Shown here: one piece after another, positions 1-7,530 of the stretch
Layout of the letters: each line of letters starts with the position of its first letter
Position numbering within the stretch: the first letter of the stretch is position 1
Notes under the pieces: generated by a model
Told to the model about the DNA's origin: nothing
What the model saw: the letters and a program-made list of their open reading frames with translations, nothing else
The model's database searches: none
Position numbers and translations under genes: made by a program
DNA from: Candidatus Accumulibacter iunctus
GTDB taxonomy: Bacteria > Pseudomonadota > Gammaproteobacteria > Burkholderiales > Rhodocyclaceae
NCBI GenBank assembly: GCA_002345025.1
Contig: DDUX01000070.1
Location: forward strand, 1-64,000
DNA length: 64,000 nt
Reading direction: 5' to 3'

Positions 1-2
1 TC

Positions 3-215
3 CTCCCCGGCCCCCGCCCTCCCGCCCCCCCGCCGGTCAGGACGGCGGCGGGCCAGACACCCCCCCCCCCCTCCCCCCCCGACAACGCCGTCCCGCCGCG
101 GCGTCTGCGCGTCGATGCCGCCCCCTTCGCGGCCGAACCCGCCGCCGCGCGCGCCCGCCTCGAAGCCGCACGCGCCGTCTCGCGCTACAACCAGGCCATC
201 GGAGTCCTGCCATGA
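3..215 (+). CDS. C-terminal end of a TolC-like outer membrane efflux protein (partial)
   Basis: The frame is open from the window edge to a TGA at 213-215. Its last residues, ending SRYNQAIGVLP, are the usual C-terminal helix end of TolC/CusC-type outer membrane factors (established family pattern). The stop overlaps the ATG of the next gene (ATGA), so it is the first visible gene of the efflux operon. Only about 70 residues are present. The upstream half is extremely C-rich and proline-coding (about 1-85) and does not look like normal TolC sequence, so the read is probably poor there and the frame before about position 90 is unreliable. Confidence 0.6.
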   Translation, partial: LPGPRPPAPPPVRTAAGQTPPPPSPPDNAVPPRRLRVDAAPFAAEPAAARARLEAARAVSRYNQAIGVLP

Positions 216-712
216 ATCCCCTGCGACACGCCATCGCCGCCCTCGTCTGCGCGGCCGCACTGCTCCTCCCAGCCCCGTCGGCATCCGCCGCCGAGGCGGC
301 TCGCCCCTCCTTCGAGGCACACAGCGAGGTGTTCGAACTGGTCGGCCGCATCAATGACGGTCGCCTGACACTGACGCTCGACGACTGGGCGAGCAACGAG
401 CCCATCACCGGCGCGCGGATCGAGATCGACTTCGCCGGCCACCTCGGCCTTGCCGAGGCCCAGGCCGACGGCACGTACACGCTCGACGCCGCCTCTTTCG
501 CCGCACCGGCCACCTACCCACTGACGATCACCGTCACCGCTGGCGAGCAAAGCGACCTGCTCGCGACCGACCTCGTCGTCGGCGATTCTGCCGCGACGAG
601 CGCCATTGCGGCCGGAATCGGCATCAAGGAGATCGGCATCGCCGCGACATTGACGCTGCTTGGCGCCGTCGTGGCCGTCCGGCTGCGCCGGCGCAAGGGA
701 GAGGCCGCATGA
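212..712 (+). CDS. Small periplasmic/membrane protein of the RND efflux operon
   Basis: A protein of 166 residues. An N-terminal signal peptide (hydrophobic to about residue 27, ending SASAAEA) is followed by a beta-rich domain of about 100 residues resembling carboxypeptidase-regulatory/FixH-like folds. One transmembrane helix lies near residues 138-157, followed by a basic RLRRRK tail. It should sit in the inner membrane with its domain in the periplasm. The gene overlaps the TolC-like stop upstream and the adaptor start downstream by four bases each (ATGA), so it is translationally coupled to both. The family is often found with HME-type RND operons, but no molecular role is known to me. 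The function is inferred from context only. Confidence 0.7.
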   Translation: MNPLRHAIAALVCAAALLLPAPSASAAEAARPSFEAHSEVFELVGRINDGRLTLTLDDWASNEPITGARIEIDFAGHLGLAEAQADGTYTLDAASFAAPATYPLTITVTAGEQSDLLATDLVVGDSAATSAIAAGIGIKEIGIAATLTLLGAVVAVRLRRRKGEAA

Positions 713-1836
713 ACGCCACGACAGTTCTGCAACGCACGCTCCAGCCACTCCTCTTCGCCGCCAGCCTCGTCGCCAGTGCCGGTCTGGCGCACGAGGGCCA
801 CGTTCACGGCGACGAACCGGCGCCCGCGCTGACCCGCGGCGACGGTCCGCAACGACTTGCCGACGGCAACGTCTTCCTGCCCAAGACGACCCAGCGCCAG
901 CTCGCACTGCGCACGCAGATCACCGGGAGCGGCGAGCATCCCGTCACCGTCGAACTCGCCGGCAAGGTGGTGCTCGATCCGGGTAGCGGCGGCCGTGTGC
1001 AAGCGATGAATACCGGCCGCGTCGAAGCGCCGGCGGGGGGCATTCCGTCGCTCGGCAAGGCAGTGAAGAAGGGAGAACTGCTCGCCCGCGTCCATCCAGC
1101 CGTCTCGCCGCTCGAGCTGGGCGGACAGAGGGCGCAGGCCGCCGAACTGCGCGCTGCGCTCGGCGTCGCCGAAAGGCGCCTGGCGCGACTGCGCGAGCTG
1201 GAAGCAACCGTCGCGCGCAAGGACGTCGATGCCGCCGAGGCCGACGTGCAGAGTCTGCGCGAGCGCCTCGCCGCCATCACCAGGAGCATCTCGCAGCCCG
1301 AGGATCTGCGCGCGCCAGTCGCTGGCGTCGTCGCTTCGGCCAGCGTGGTTGCCGGCCAAGTGGTCGAGGCGCGGGAACTGCTGTTCGAGATCGTCGACCC
1401 GGCCAACCTGCGCGTCGAGGCGCTGGCCTACGACCCACGGCTCGCCGCCGAGATTGCCGGCGCCTACGGGAGTGCCGGACCGGGTCAGGAGGTGCTGCTC
1501 ACCTTCGTCGGCGCCGGCCGCTCGCTGCGCGAGCAGGCGATCCCGCTGCTCTTCCGTGTCGACGGCGGAACGGCAACGCTGGCACTGAACCAGCCACTGC
1601 GGGTGATCGCCCAGACACGCTCGCCGATCAAGGGCGTGCCGCTGCCGGCTGCGGCGGTCGTGAAGAGCTCCGCCAACCAGGAAATCGTCTGGGTGAAGAC
1701 GAGCGCCGAACGCTTCGCACCGCGCCCGGTACGCACACAGCCGCTCGACGGCACGCGCGTCGCCGTCATCGACGGGCTGGAGGCCGGCGTGCGCGTCGTC
1801 GTCCAGGGCGCGGCACTGCTCAATCAGGTGCGCTGA
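709..1836 (+). CDS. RND efflux periplasmic adaptor (HlyD/CusB-type)
   Basis: Membrane-fusion protein of 375 residues that would bridge the RND pump and the outer membrane channel. It has a signal peptide (to about residue 25) followed by a histidine-containing stretch HEGHVHGDE (residues about 27-35), typical of metal efflux adaptors. A barrel-sandwich half near residues 95-125 precedes a coiled-coil hairpin rich in Ala, Glu and Arg (about 140-200). A second lipoyl half follows (DLRAPVAGVVASASVVAGQV), then a beta-barrel and a membrane-proximal domain. Length and order fit the CusB/CzcB family. It overlaps the upstream gene by four bases. The 210-bp gap before the pump gene is occupied by a dispersed repeat, which is unusual because these genes are normally contiguous. 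Confidence 0.88.
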   Translation: MNATTVLQRTLQPLLFAASLVASAGLAHEGHVHGDEPAPALTRGDGPQRLADGNVFLPKTTQRQLALRTQITGSGEHPVTVELAGKVVLDPGSGGRVQAMNTGRVEAPAGGIPSLGKAVKKGELLARVHPAVSPLELGGQRAQAAELRAALGVAERRLARLRELEATVARKDVDAAEADVQSLRERLAAITRSISQPEDLRAPVAGVVASASVVAGQVVEARELLFEIVDPANLRVEALAYDPRLAAEIAGAYGSAGPGQEVLLTFVGAGRSLREQAIPLLFRVDGGTATLALNQPLRVIAQTRSPIKGVPLPAAAVVKSSANQEIVWVKTSAERFAPRPVRTQPLDGTRVAVIDGLEAGVRVVVQGAALLNQVR

Positions 1837-1899
1837 AAATGAACCCACCCTCATGTTCACGACGTTCGCTGGCCCCCGCGGCGGCACAGGCCACCTTTG

Positions 1900-2021
1900 C
1901 CGTGAAAGTCGCTCGGCAGCTCGCGCACCTCCCCTCTGCCGCTTCTCGGAGAGGGGTCGGGGGCGACGGAACGGTCATCGCTTCCATCCGTTCCAGGGTG
2001 GATCGGGAAGCCATGACCGTT
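1900..2021 (-). repeat. Dispersed 120-bp repeat, copy A (inverted relative to copies B and C)
   Basis: This intergenic segment matches the reverse complement of segments at 8944-9064 and 33408-33527. Shared blocks, read on the minus strand, are ATGACCGTT, a CCCCGACCC-type hairpin block, a GCGCGAG block and CGACTTTCAC at the end. One end carries an inverted repeat, AACGGTCATCGCTTCC near 1973-1988 against GGAAGCCATGACCGTT near 2006-2021, with a single mismatch. It has no coding capacity. It separates the adaptor from the pump gene of the efflux operon, so it may alter readthrough or mRNA stability. This is probably a MITE/REP-like element. Confidence 0.7.
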
Positions 2022-2046
2022 GGGACGGACCGCCAGGATGCCTGCC

Positions 2047-5000
2047 ATGTTTAGGACCATCGTCGAAAAGAGCCTGTCGCAACGCCTGCTGGTACTGGCG
2101 GTGGCCATCGTCCTCATCCTCTATGGCGCGCTGGTCGTGCAGAAGACGCCGGTCGACGTCTTCCCCGACCTGAACAAGCCGACAGTCACGCTGATGACCG
2201 AAGCAGGCGGCATGGCGCCGGAGGAAGTCGAGGCACTGATCACCTTCCCGATCGAGACGGCGATGAACGGCATGGCCGGCGTCGCCTCGGTGCGCTCGGT
2301 GTCGTCGGCCGGGCTGTCGATCGTCTACGTGCAGTTCGACTGGGAGGTCGAGATCTACCGCGCGCGGCAGATGATCGCCGAGCGCCTGTCGCTGATCCAG
2401 TCGCAGCTGCCGCCAGGCGTGGTGCCGCACATGGGACCGGTGGCGTCGATCATGGGCGAGATCCTGCTCATCGCGATCCCCATCACAGCGCCCACCGCGG
2501 CAGCGATCGAGCCCGCGGCAGGTGCCGCGCCGGCAGCCGCCCAGCGGCCGGCGATGGCGGCTCGCGAGTACGCCGACTGGGTGCTGCGTCCGCGCCTCCT
2601 GACGATCCCCGGCGTCGCCCAGGTCATCCCGATCGGCGGCGAGGTGCGCCAGTTCCAGGTGCAGCCGGACACCGTGCGCATGGCCGCGCTCGGCATCACG
2701 CTCGACCAGGTCGATGACGCGCTGCGCGGCTTCGCGGCAAACACCAGCGGCGGTTTCCTCGAACTCAACTCGCGCGAATACCTGATCCGCAACCTTGGCC
2801 GTACCAGCCGGCTGGAAGACCTGCAGCGCCTGCCGCTCACGGCCAGGAACGGCCAGCCGATCCTGCTCGCGCAGGTGGCGTCGGTCGGCTTCGCGCCGGC
2901 AATCAGGCGCGGCGACGCGGGCCTCAACGGCCAGCCAGCGGTGATCCTGTCGGTGCAGAAGCAGCCGGCCGCCGACACCGTCGCGCTGACGCGGCAGGTT
3001 GAAGCGGCGCTCGCCGAGCTGAAGGGCGGATTGCCGGTTGGCATGGCGGCGCCGCGCGTCACCTTCCGCCAGGCCGACTTCATCGAGGCCAGCATCCGCA
3101 ACCTCGAGTGGAAACTGGCCGCCGCTGCCGTCTTCGTCGCCGCCGTGCTCTATCTCTTCCTCGGCAACCTGCGCGCGACACTGATCTCGCTGACCGCGAT
3201 CCCCGTCTCGATCCTCACCGCGGCCCTGGTGTTCCGCTACTTCGGGCTGTCGATCAATACGATGACGCTCGGCGGGCTGGCCATCGCCATCGGTGAACTG
3301 GTCGACGACGCGGTGGTCGACCTCGAGAACATCATCCGCCGCTTGCGCCAGAACCGCCAGAAGCCGGCACCGGAACCCCCGCTGCGGGTGATCGTCAACG
3401 CCTCGAACGAGGTGCGCTCGGGAATCGTCGTGTCGACGCTGATCATCGCCCTCGTCTTCGTGCCGCTCTTCGCCCTGCCCGGACTCGAGGGCCGCTTCTT
3501 CATCCCGCTCGGCGTCGCCTACCTGACGGCGATCCTCGCCAGCCTCGTCGTCTCGATCACGCTGACGCCGGTGATGGCCTGGTACCTGCTGCGCCATGGC
3601 GAGGCGTCGATGCATGGCGATACGCGCTTCGTCGCATGGCTGAAGTCGCACTACCGACGCGGGCTGGAAACGGCGCTGGCCGAGCGCAAGCGGGTCATCG
3701 GTGCCGCTGCCGTCGCTGCCCTGCTGGCGGCAGCGAGCGTCCCCTTCTTCGCCACCACCTTCCTGCCCCCCTTCAACGAGGGCGCTGCCTTCGTCGGCCT
3801 GCGCCTCAACCCCGGCATCACGCTCGCCGAATCGGTGAAGATCGGGACGCTCGCCGAGCAGCTCGTGCGCGAGGTGCCGGAAGTGACTTACGTCGGACGC
3901 CGCTCGGGCCGCGCCGAACTCGACGAGCACGCCGAGGGCGTACACGTCTCCGAGCTCGACATGCGCCTCAAGCCTGGCCGTCCGCCGTCGCAGATCCACG
4001 CCGACCTGCGCACGCGGCTCGCTTCGTTGCCGGCTACGGTCAGCATCGGCCAGCCGATCTCACACCGCATCGACCACATGCTCTCCGGAGTGCGTGCGCA
4101 GGTCGCCATCCGCATCGTCGGCGACGACCTCGACGTGCTGCGCGGCGAAGGTGCAGCGCTGCGCGACCGGCTGGCGACGATCCCGGGGCTCGCCGACCTC
4201 GAGCTGGAAAAGCAGGTACTGGCGCCGCAGATCAAGGTGCGCGTCGACTACGCGCGCGCCGAACAGTACGGCGTATCGGCTTCCGCCCTGCTCCGACAGC
4301 TGCAGACGCTGATCGATGGCGAGCAGCTCGGCCAGGTGATCGAGGGGGCGCGCCGCTTCGCACTGGTGCTGCGCCTGCCGGAAGAGGCGCGCGGGCTCTC
4401 GGGACTCGCCAACCTGATGATCGAGACGCCAAACGGCCGCGTGCCGCTCGCGCGCGTGGCGACCATCGAGGACGGCGACGGGCCGAACCAGATCAGCCGC
4501 GACAACGGCCGCCGGCGCATCGTCGTCTCGGCCAACGCGCAGGGCCGCCCGCTCTCCGACGTGGTCGAGGACGTGCGCCGCGTCATCGCCGAGACGAAGC
4601 TGCCGTCGGGCTACTTCATCACCATCGATGGCCAGTTCCGTGCGCAGGAGGAAGCCGCCCGCATCATCGCCGTGCTGGCGCTGATCTCGCTCGGCCTGAT
4701 CTTCATCGTCCTCTACAGCCGCTACCGCTCGGCCATCCTCGCCGCACTGGTGATCGCCAACGTGCCGCTGGCACTGATCGGCAGCGTCATCGGCCTGTGG
4801 CTCTCGGGCCAGCCACTGTCGATCGCGACGCTGATCGGCTTCATCACGCTCGCCGGCATCGCCACCCGCAACGGCATCCTCAAGCTCTCGCACTACGCCA
4901 ACCTGGTTCGCTTCGAAGGCGAGACCTTCGGCCGCCAGCTGGTCATCCGCGGCTCGCTGGAGCGCCTGACGCCGGTGCTGATGACGGCGCTGGTCGCCGC

Positions 5001-5196
5001 CTTCGCGCTGGCGCCGCTGCTCTTCGAGGCCGAGGCGCCGGGCACCGAGATCCTGCACCCGGTGGCGGTCGTCATCTTCTCCGGCCTGATTTCCTCCACC
5101 CTGCTCGACGCCTTCGTGACGCCGGCGCTGTTCCTCGCCTTCGGCGAGAAGCCGCTCGCCCAGCTGCTCGAATCGCATCAGGGCGAAACATTCTGA
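2047..5196 (+). CDS. Heavy-metal efflux RND permease (CusA/CzcA family)
   Basis: Inner-membrane proton-driven pump of about 1049 residues, the normal size for the family. It has a first transmembrane helix at residues about 12-30, a PDLNKPTVTL porter start, two large periplasmic loops and twelve predicted helices. The helix-4 signature reads AIGELVDDAVVDLEN (about 412-428). The Cu/Ag class (HME4) is known for AIGX3DAAX3IEN, so this is close but has DDA in place of DAA. The ATG at 2047 is preceded by AGG at nine bases; TTG 2020 and ATG 2038 are upstream in-frame alternatives. Context (CusB-like adaptor, His-rich adaptor terminus, DUF411 gene downstream) suggests copper or silver, but the substrate is not proven. 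Confidence 0.9.
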   Translation: MFRTIVEKSLSQRLLVLAVAIVLILYGALVVQKTPVDVFPDLNKPTVTLMTEAGGMAPEEVEALITFPIETAMNGMAGVASVRSVSSAGLSIVYVQFDWEVEIYRARQMIAERLSLIQSQLPPGVVPHMGPVASIMGEILLIAIPITAPTAAAIEPAAGAAPAAAQRPAMAAREYADWVLRPRLLTIPGVAQVIPIGGEVRQFQVQPDTVRMAALGITLDQVDDALRGFAANTSGGFLELNSREYLIRNLGRTSRLEDLQRLPLTARNGQPILLAQVASVGFAPAIRRGDAGLNGQPAVILSVQKQPAADTVALTRQVEAALAELKGGLPVGMAAPRVTFRQADFIEASIRNLEWKLAAAAVFVAAVLYLFLGNLRATLISLTAIPVSILTAALVFRYFGLSINTMTLGGLAIAIGELVDDAVVDLENIIRRLRQNRQKPAPEPPLRVIVNASNEVRSGIVVSTLIIALVFVPLFALPGLEGRFFIPLGVAYLTAILASLVVSITLTPVMAWYLLRHGEASMHGDTRFVAWLKSHYRRGLETALAERKRVIGAAAVAALLAAASVPFFATTFLPPFNEGAAFVGLRLNPGITLAESVKIGTLAEQLVREVPEVTYVGRRSGRAELDEHAEGVHVSELDMRLKPGRPPSQIHADLRTRLASLPATVSIGQPISHRIDHMLSGVRAQVAIRIVGDDLDVLRGEGAALRDRLATIPGLADLELEKQVLAPQIKVRVDYARAEQYGVSASALLRQLQTLIDGEQLGQVIEGARRFALVLRLPEEARGLSGLANLMIETPNGRVPLARVATIEDGDGPNQISRDNGRRRIVVSANAQGRPLSDVVEDVRRVIAETKLPSGYFITIDGQFRAQEEAARIIAVLALISLGLIFIVLYSRYRSAILAALVIANVPLALIGSVIGLWLSGQPLSIATLIGFITLAGIATRNGILKLSHYANLVRFEGETFGRQLVIRGSLERLTPVLMTALVAAFALAPLLFEAEAPGTEILHPVAVVIFSGLISSTLLDAFVTPALFLAFGEKPLAQLLESHQGETF

Positions 5197-5231
5197 AAGC
5201 CTGCGAACTTCCCGACGAAAGGAGCCTCACC

Positions 5232-5621
5232 ATGAAGATACTGCTTCCCATCGCCCTCGCCGCGCTTGTCGCGGCCACCGCCGCGGTCGCCCACGAGGAC
5301 CATGGCAAGCCACGCTTCGGCGGCGTCGTCGCCGATGCCGGGCACTATCAGGCAGAACTCGTCGCCCGCAGCGAGACTCTGACCATTCATGTCACCGAGC
5401 ACGGCACCCCGGTGCCGACGGCGGCTGGATCGGCCAGGCTGACGCTGCTCGTTGGCGGCAAGAAGACCGAGGTCGCAATGGCACCGGCCGGCAACAACCG
5501 TTTCGAGGCGAAGGGTACCTTCGACCTCAAGGGCGCCAAGGCAGTCGCCACACTCAATGTGCCGGGGAAGCCGCCGAAGACGTTGCGCTTCGCGCTCGAC
5601 GACACCCCTGCAAGACACTGA
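5232..5621 (+). CDS. Small periplasmic protein of the metal efflux operon
   Basis: A protein of 129 residues with a clear signal peptide (MKILLPIALAALVAATAAVA), after which the mature protein begins HEDHGKPRFGG. The rest is predicted beta-sheet with an immunoglobulin-like or CopC-like feel. The early histidines could bind metal. A good Shine-Dalgarno (AAAGGAG) lies nine bases before the ATG. It starts 36 bases after the pump gene and ends ten bases before the DUF411 gene, so it belongs to the same operon. I do not recognise a named family; periplasmic metal handling is an inference from context. Confidence 0.7.
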   Translation: MKILLPIALAALVAATAAVAHEDHGKPRFGGVVADAGHYQAELVARSETLTIHVTEHGTPVPTAAGSARLTLLVGGKKTEVAMAPAGNNRFEAKGTFDLKGAKAVATLNVPGKPPKTLRFALDDTPARH

Positions 5622-6215
5622 GGAGTCCACGATGAAAGCATTGCTTGCCGCCCTGCTCGCCACCACCACCCTCGCAAGCACGCCACTCGGCGCCGCCGAC
5701 CAGCCCGAAGTCGAGGTCTACAAGAGCCCGTATTGCAGCTGTTGCACGGAATGGGAAAAGCACATGAGCGACAACGGCTTCCGGGTGAAATCGATCAACG
5801 TCGAGGACGTAGCCACCACCCGCGCCAGGCTCGGCATGCCCGAGCGCTACGGCTCATGCCACACGGCGAAGGTCGGCAACTACCTGATCGAAGGTCATGT
5901 GCCGGCCACCGACGTGAAGCGCCTGCTGCGGGAGAAGCCGAAGGCCGTCGGCCTTGCTGCGCCCGGCATGCCGGGTGGTTCACCCGGCATGGAGAGCGCG
6001 CGGAAGGAACCGTACGATGTGCTGCTGATCGGCAGCGACGGCAAGGCGAAGGTGTTTGCCCGTCACTGAACCGCTCGCGGTCGTTGAGGAGGCGGCCGGA
6101 AACCCGATCGTCGACAACGCGCTGACAGTCGTTGGTGCTGCGTTCGGCGGAATCCCGGCGCTGTTCGTGCCGATCCTGTCCACTACTCTGGCAAGTGAAC
6201 CCCATCGCCGGCGGA
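5622..6215 (+). repeat. Direct duplication, copy 1 (DUF411 gene plus 3' flank)
   Basis: The sequence from GGAGTCCACGATG at 5622 to CCATCGCCGGCGGA ending at 6215 aligns with 9068-9666. The offset is constant at 3446 bases until a five-base duplication (CTCTG) in copy 2 near 9635-9640 makes it 3451. Both ends are sharp: copy 1 joins the group II intron remnant on its right, while copy 2 joins the dispersed repeat on its left. The two copies bracket the cassette-bearing island. Confidence 0.85.
5632..6069 (+). CDS. DUF411 periplasmic metal-binding protein, copy 1
   Basis: A protein of 145 residues with a signal peptide (to about residue 22). The DUF411 domain begins VEVYKSPYCSCCTEWEKHM. The CxCC motif (residues about 34-37), the GMPERYGSCHTA block and the EGHVPA block are family hallmarks. 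DUF411 proteins are commonly linked to copper efflux or resistance loci. It is the last gene of the efflux operon (AGGAG ribosome site). A second, about 90 percent identical copy lies at 9078-9515; the two differ mostly at scattered silent or conservative positions. The two copies form part of a longer direct duplication. Confidence 0.85.
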   Translation: MKALLAALLATTTLASTPLGAADQPEVEVYKSPYCSCCTEWEKHMSDNGFRVKSINVEDVATTRARLGMPERYGSCHTAKVGNYLIEGHVPATDVKRLLREKPKAVGLAAPGMPGGSPGMESARKEPYDVLLIGSDGKAKVFARH

Positions 6216-6238
6216 CAACTTGCGCGATGGCTTGCTGA
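6056..6238 (+). pseudogene. 5' fragment of an unknown small gene, overlapping the DUF411 3' end (copy 1)
   Basis: A TTG-started frame overlaps the last 14 bases of the DUF411 gene. It reads PVTEPLAVVEEAAGNPIVDN, then a hydrophobic stretch (about residues 20-42, GGIPALFVPIL). Protein-level similarity is kept in copy 2 at 9502, with mostly third-position or conservative changes, which argues that it was once coding. After TLASE the frame runs into the group II intron remnant and ends. It looks like the beginning of a small membrane-associated protein whose 3' part was lost. No function is assigned. Confidence 0.4.
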
Positions 6239-6770
6239 ATGAGGCGGTCCGATACCGTCGGGATGCCCAGCGGGCGTTTCTTCCCGTCCGCCTTCTCGAT
6301 CGCCACGCGCTTGACCGGTTGCGGGCTGTAGCAGCCCCTTTCCAGTTGCTCGCGGATTTCCGGCCAGTGGTGTCGGAGGTACTCTGGCCGGGCATCGACC
6401 GTCATGCCGTCGATGCCCGGATGCATCACGCCTCGTATCCGGTTTTTGTTCAACGCCCGGCAGCTTTGGATTGGGCTTCCTCCGCACCTCGCCTCACGAC
6501 GAAGCGCTTGCCCTTCTCCTTGCCTTCGGCTCTGCGCAGCGGGGTTCGACGCACCGCAGGTGCGGCAAGACCGGGCCATCGGACTTGCACCTGTGAAGTA
6601 ACGCGCCATGCCCGCCGCACACGTTCAAGGAAGGTCAGGAGCGCTGCGCGGCTCTATCGCGTAGTGTCTCCCGCCCCGCAGGGTTGGGCATCATCCGCAG
6701 GCATGTGCCTGTAATGAACTGCTCGCTCTCGACCCGATTTCTTGGCTACGTAGTGGTCCTTATGCCTCAC
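6214..6770 (-). mobile_element. Truncated group II intron with N-terminal reverse transcriptase fragment
   Basis: On the minus strand, residues GIDGMTVDARPEYLRHHWPE are followed by REQLERGCYSPQPVKRV, then KADGKKRPLGIPTVSDRLIQ and QAIAQV. These are the RT0-RT2 blocks of group II intron-encoded proteins. The protein stops at AQV, exactly where the duplicated segment begins (6214-6216), so the catalytic YADD part, the maturase domain and intron domains V-VI are missing. Upstream on the minus strand (about 6480-6770) a non-coding GC-variable stretch containing GGTGCAAGTCC fits the ribozyme 5' domains. A possible 5' end is GTGAGGC at 6764-6770. The start reading frame is also disrupted. Inactive remnant. 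Confidence 0.7.
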
Positions 6771-6790
6771 AACCTGAAATTTCTCTTGTT

Positions 6791-7303
6791 TTAGCATGGA
6801 GGTATCACTGCGCCGAGATTGCCAGACATGATTCCCTCGATTTTCCCTTTGGCATTGACAGTGTAATGAAATCCTTGATTCGAATGCCCAGGCTGGCGGT
6901 AAATGTACTCGTGCAAGAGATCAGCACATTGGTAGGTCTTTAGTTCGATTCTGTTTCCGTACAACCGTCGAAGGTCATTCGCCGTACTTCCGACGTGGAG
7001 CCCTTTGTCTGTCTTGAAGCGTCTACCCGTGTAACCGACATAAACGCTGTCAACACTCCCATCCGGAGTAACACCAAACGATAACCCGTTGAATTTGCTT
7101 TTCGGGTAGACCACGCAGCGATCGTCTTGATACGTTGCGCTTAGCTTGATCAAGGGGGTGCCAAGCAGCCTGCTCGCGTTATTGACCGACATGCCTATGC
7201 GAACGGGGCCGAATCCAGAAGGGTGAAGTCGAAACTCAGCCGAAAGAGCACAAACTGGAAATGGCGCAGTCAGGAGCAAGGTGAATCGGGTGGACGTGGA
7301 CAT
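6791..7303 (-). CDS. Integron-cassette-borne secreted protein of unknown function
   Basis: A protein of 170 residues starting at the ATG of MSTSTRFTLLLTAP, with a signal peptide cut near ALSA. The mature part starts FRLHPSGFGPVRIGMSVNNA, a pattern seen in small secreted proteins with repeated 'G..RIGMS...V' motifs. It contains Cys residues at CVVYP, CADLL and the C-terminal PPC. The start codon lies six bases after the attC core GTTAGGC (minus strand), exactly where cassette genes begin. It lacks a strong Shine-Dalgarno. Base composition is visibly lower in GC than the flanks. The family is not recognised. No clear attC is visible after its stop: the sequence there runs into the group II intron remnant. 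Confidence 0.65.
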   Translation of the reverse strand: MSTSTRFTLLLTAPFPVCALSAEFRLHPSGFGPVRIGMSVNNASRLLGTPLIKLSATYQDDRCVVYPKSKFNGLSFGVTPDGSVDSVYVGYTGRRFKTDKGLHVGSTANDLRRLYGNRIELKTYQCADLLHEYIYRQPGHSNQGFHYTVNAKGKIEGIMSGNLGAVIPPC

Positions 7304-7308
7304 TCGAC

Positions 7309-7366
7309 GCCTAACGTTGAAATTCAGCGGCGAGCGAAGCGAGTCCGCTGCAATGCCAAGTTCGCC
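7309..7366 (-). other. attC recombination site (integron cassette) 1
   Basis: Read on the minus strand, 58 bases run from GGCGAAC (7366-7360) to the core GTTAGGC (7315-7309, matching GTTRRRY). The arms AACTTGGCATTGCAGCGG and CCGCTGAATTTCAACGTT pair, leaving unpaired bases typical of attC hairpins, with a GCTTCGC-type loop region. The site overlaps the last codons of the upstream small gene, whose tail reads LALQRTRFARR, a peptide tail commonly produced when a frame reads through an attC site. Confidence 0.78.
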
Positions 7367-7530
7367 TCTGGTGGTGGGCTGGCAGGTGCAGGAATGACCG
7401 TCCACCCCTCGACTGCGTGTTTGCTTTGGCGCGCCTGTAGATCGGCAAAAATGCGATCGAGGTCGAAGCCAAAACTAGCGGCGTGTTGTTCCCGAATGGC
7501 TCGTACTTCGTGGATGATGCTATCAGTCAT
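7324..7530 (-). CDS. Small partner protein of the PIN-domain toxin (antitoxin-like)
   Basis: A protein of 68 residues, MTDSIIHEVRAIREQHAASF then GFDLDRIFADLQARQSK. This pattern (xxIxxEVRxIReqhAaxFgyDlxxIxxDL) is common in small proteins encoded next to PIN-domain toxins. The last fifteen residues are encoded by the attC site, so the natural C-terminus has been extended or replaced by readthrough. It overlaps the 3' end of the PIN gene by eight bases, giving a toxin-first order. The antitoxin role is inferred from neighbourhood. Confidence 0.65.
   Translation of the reverse strand: MTDSIIHEVRAIREQHAASFGFDLDRIFADLQARQSKHAVEGWTVIPAPASPPPEANLALQRTRFARR

Noticed and set aside
1..100. C-rich runs as a repeat array or CRISPR-like structure
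   Set aside because: No repeat-spacer periodicity; looks like low-quality contig-end sequence.
1975..3999. A 674-codon minus-strand frame rich in His, Asp and Arg
   Set aside because: Antisense to the RND pump, which has complete family motifs.
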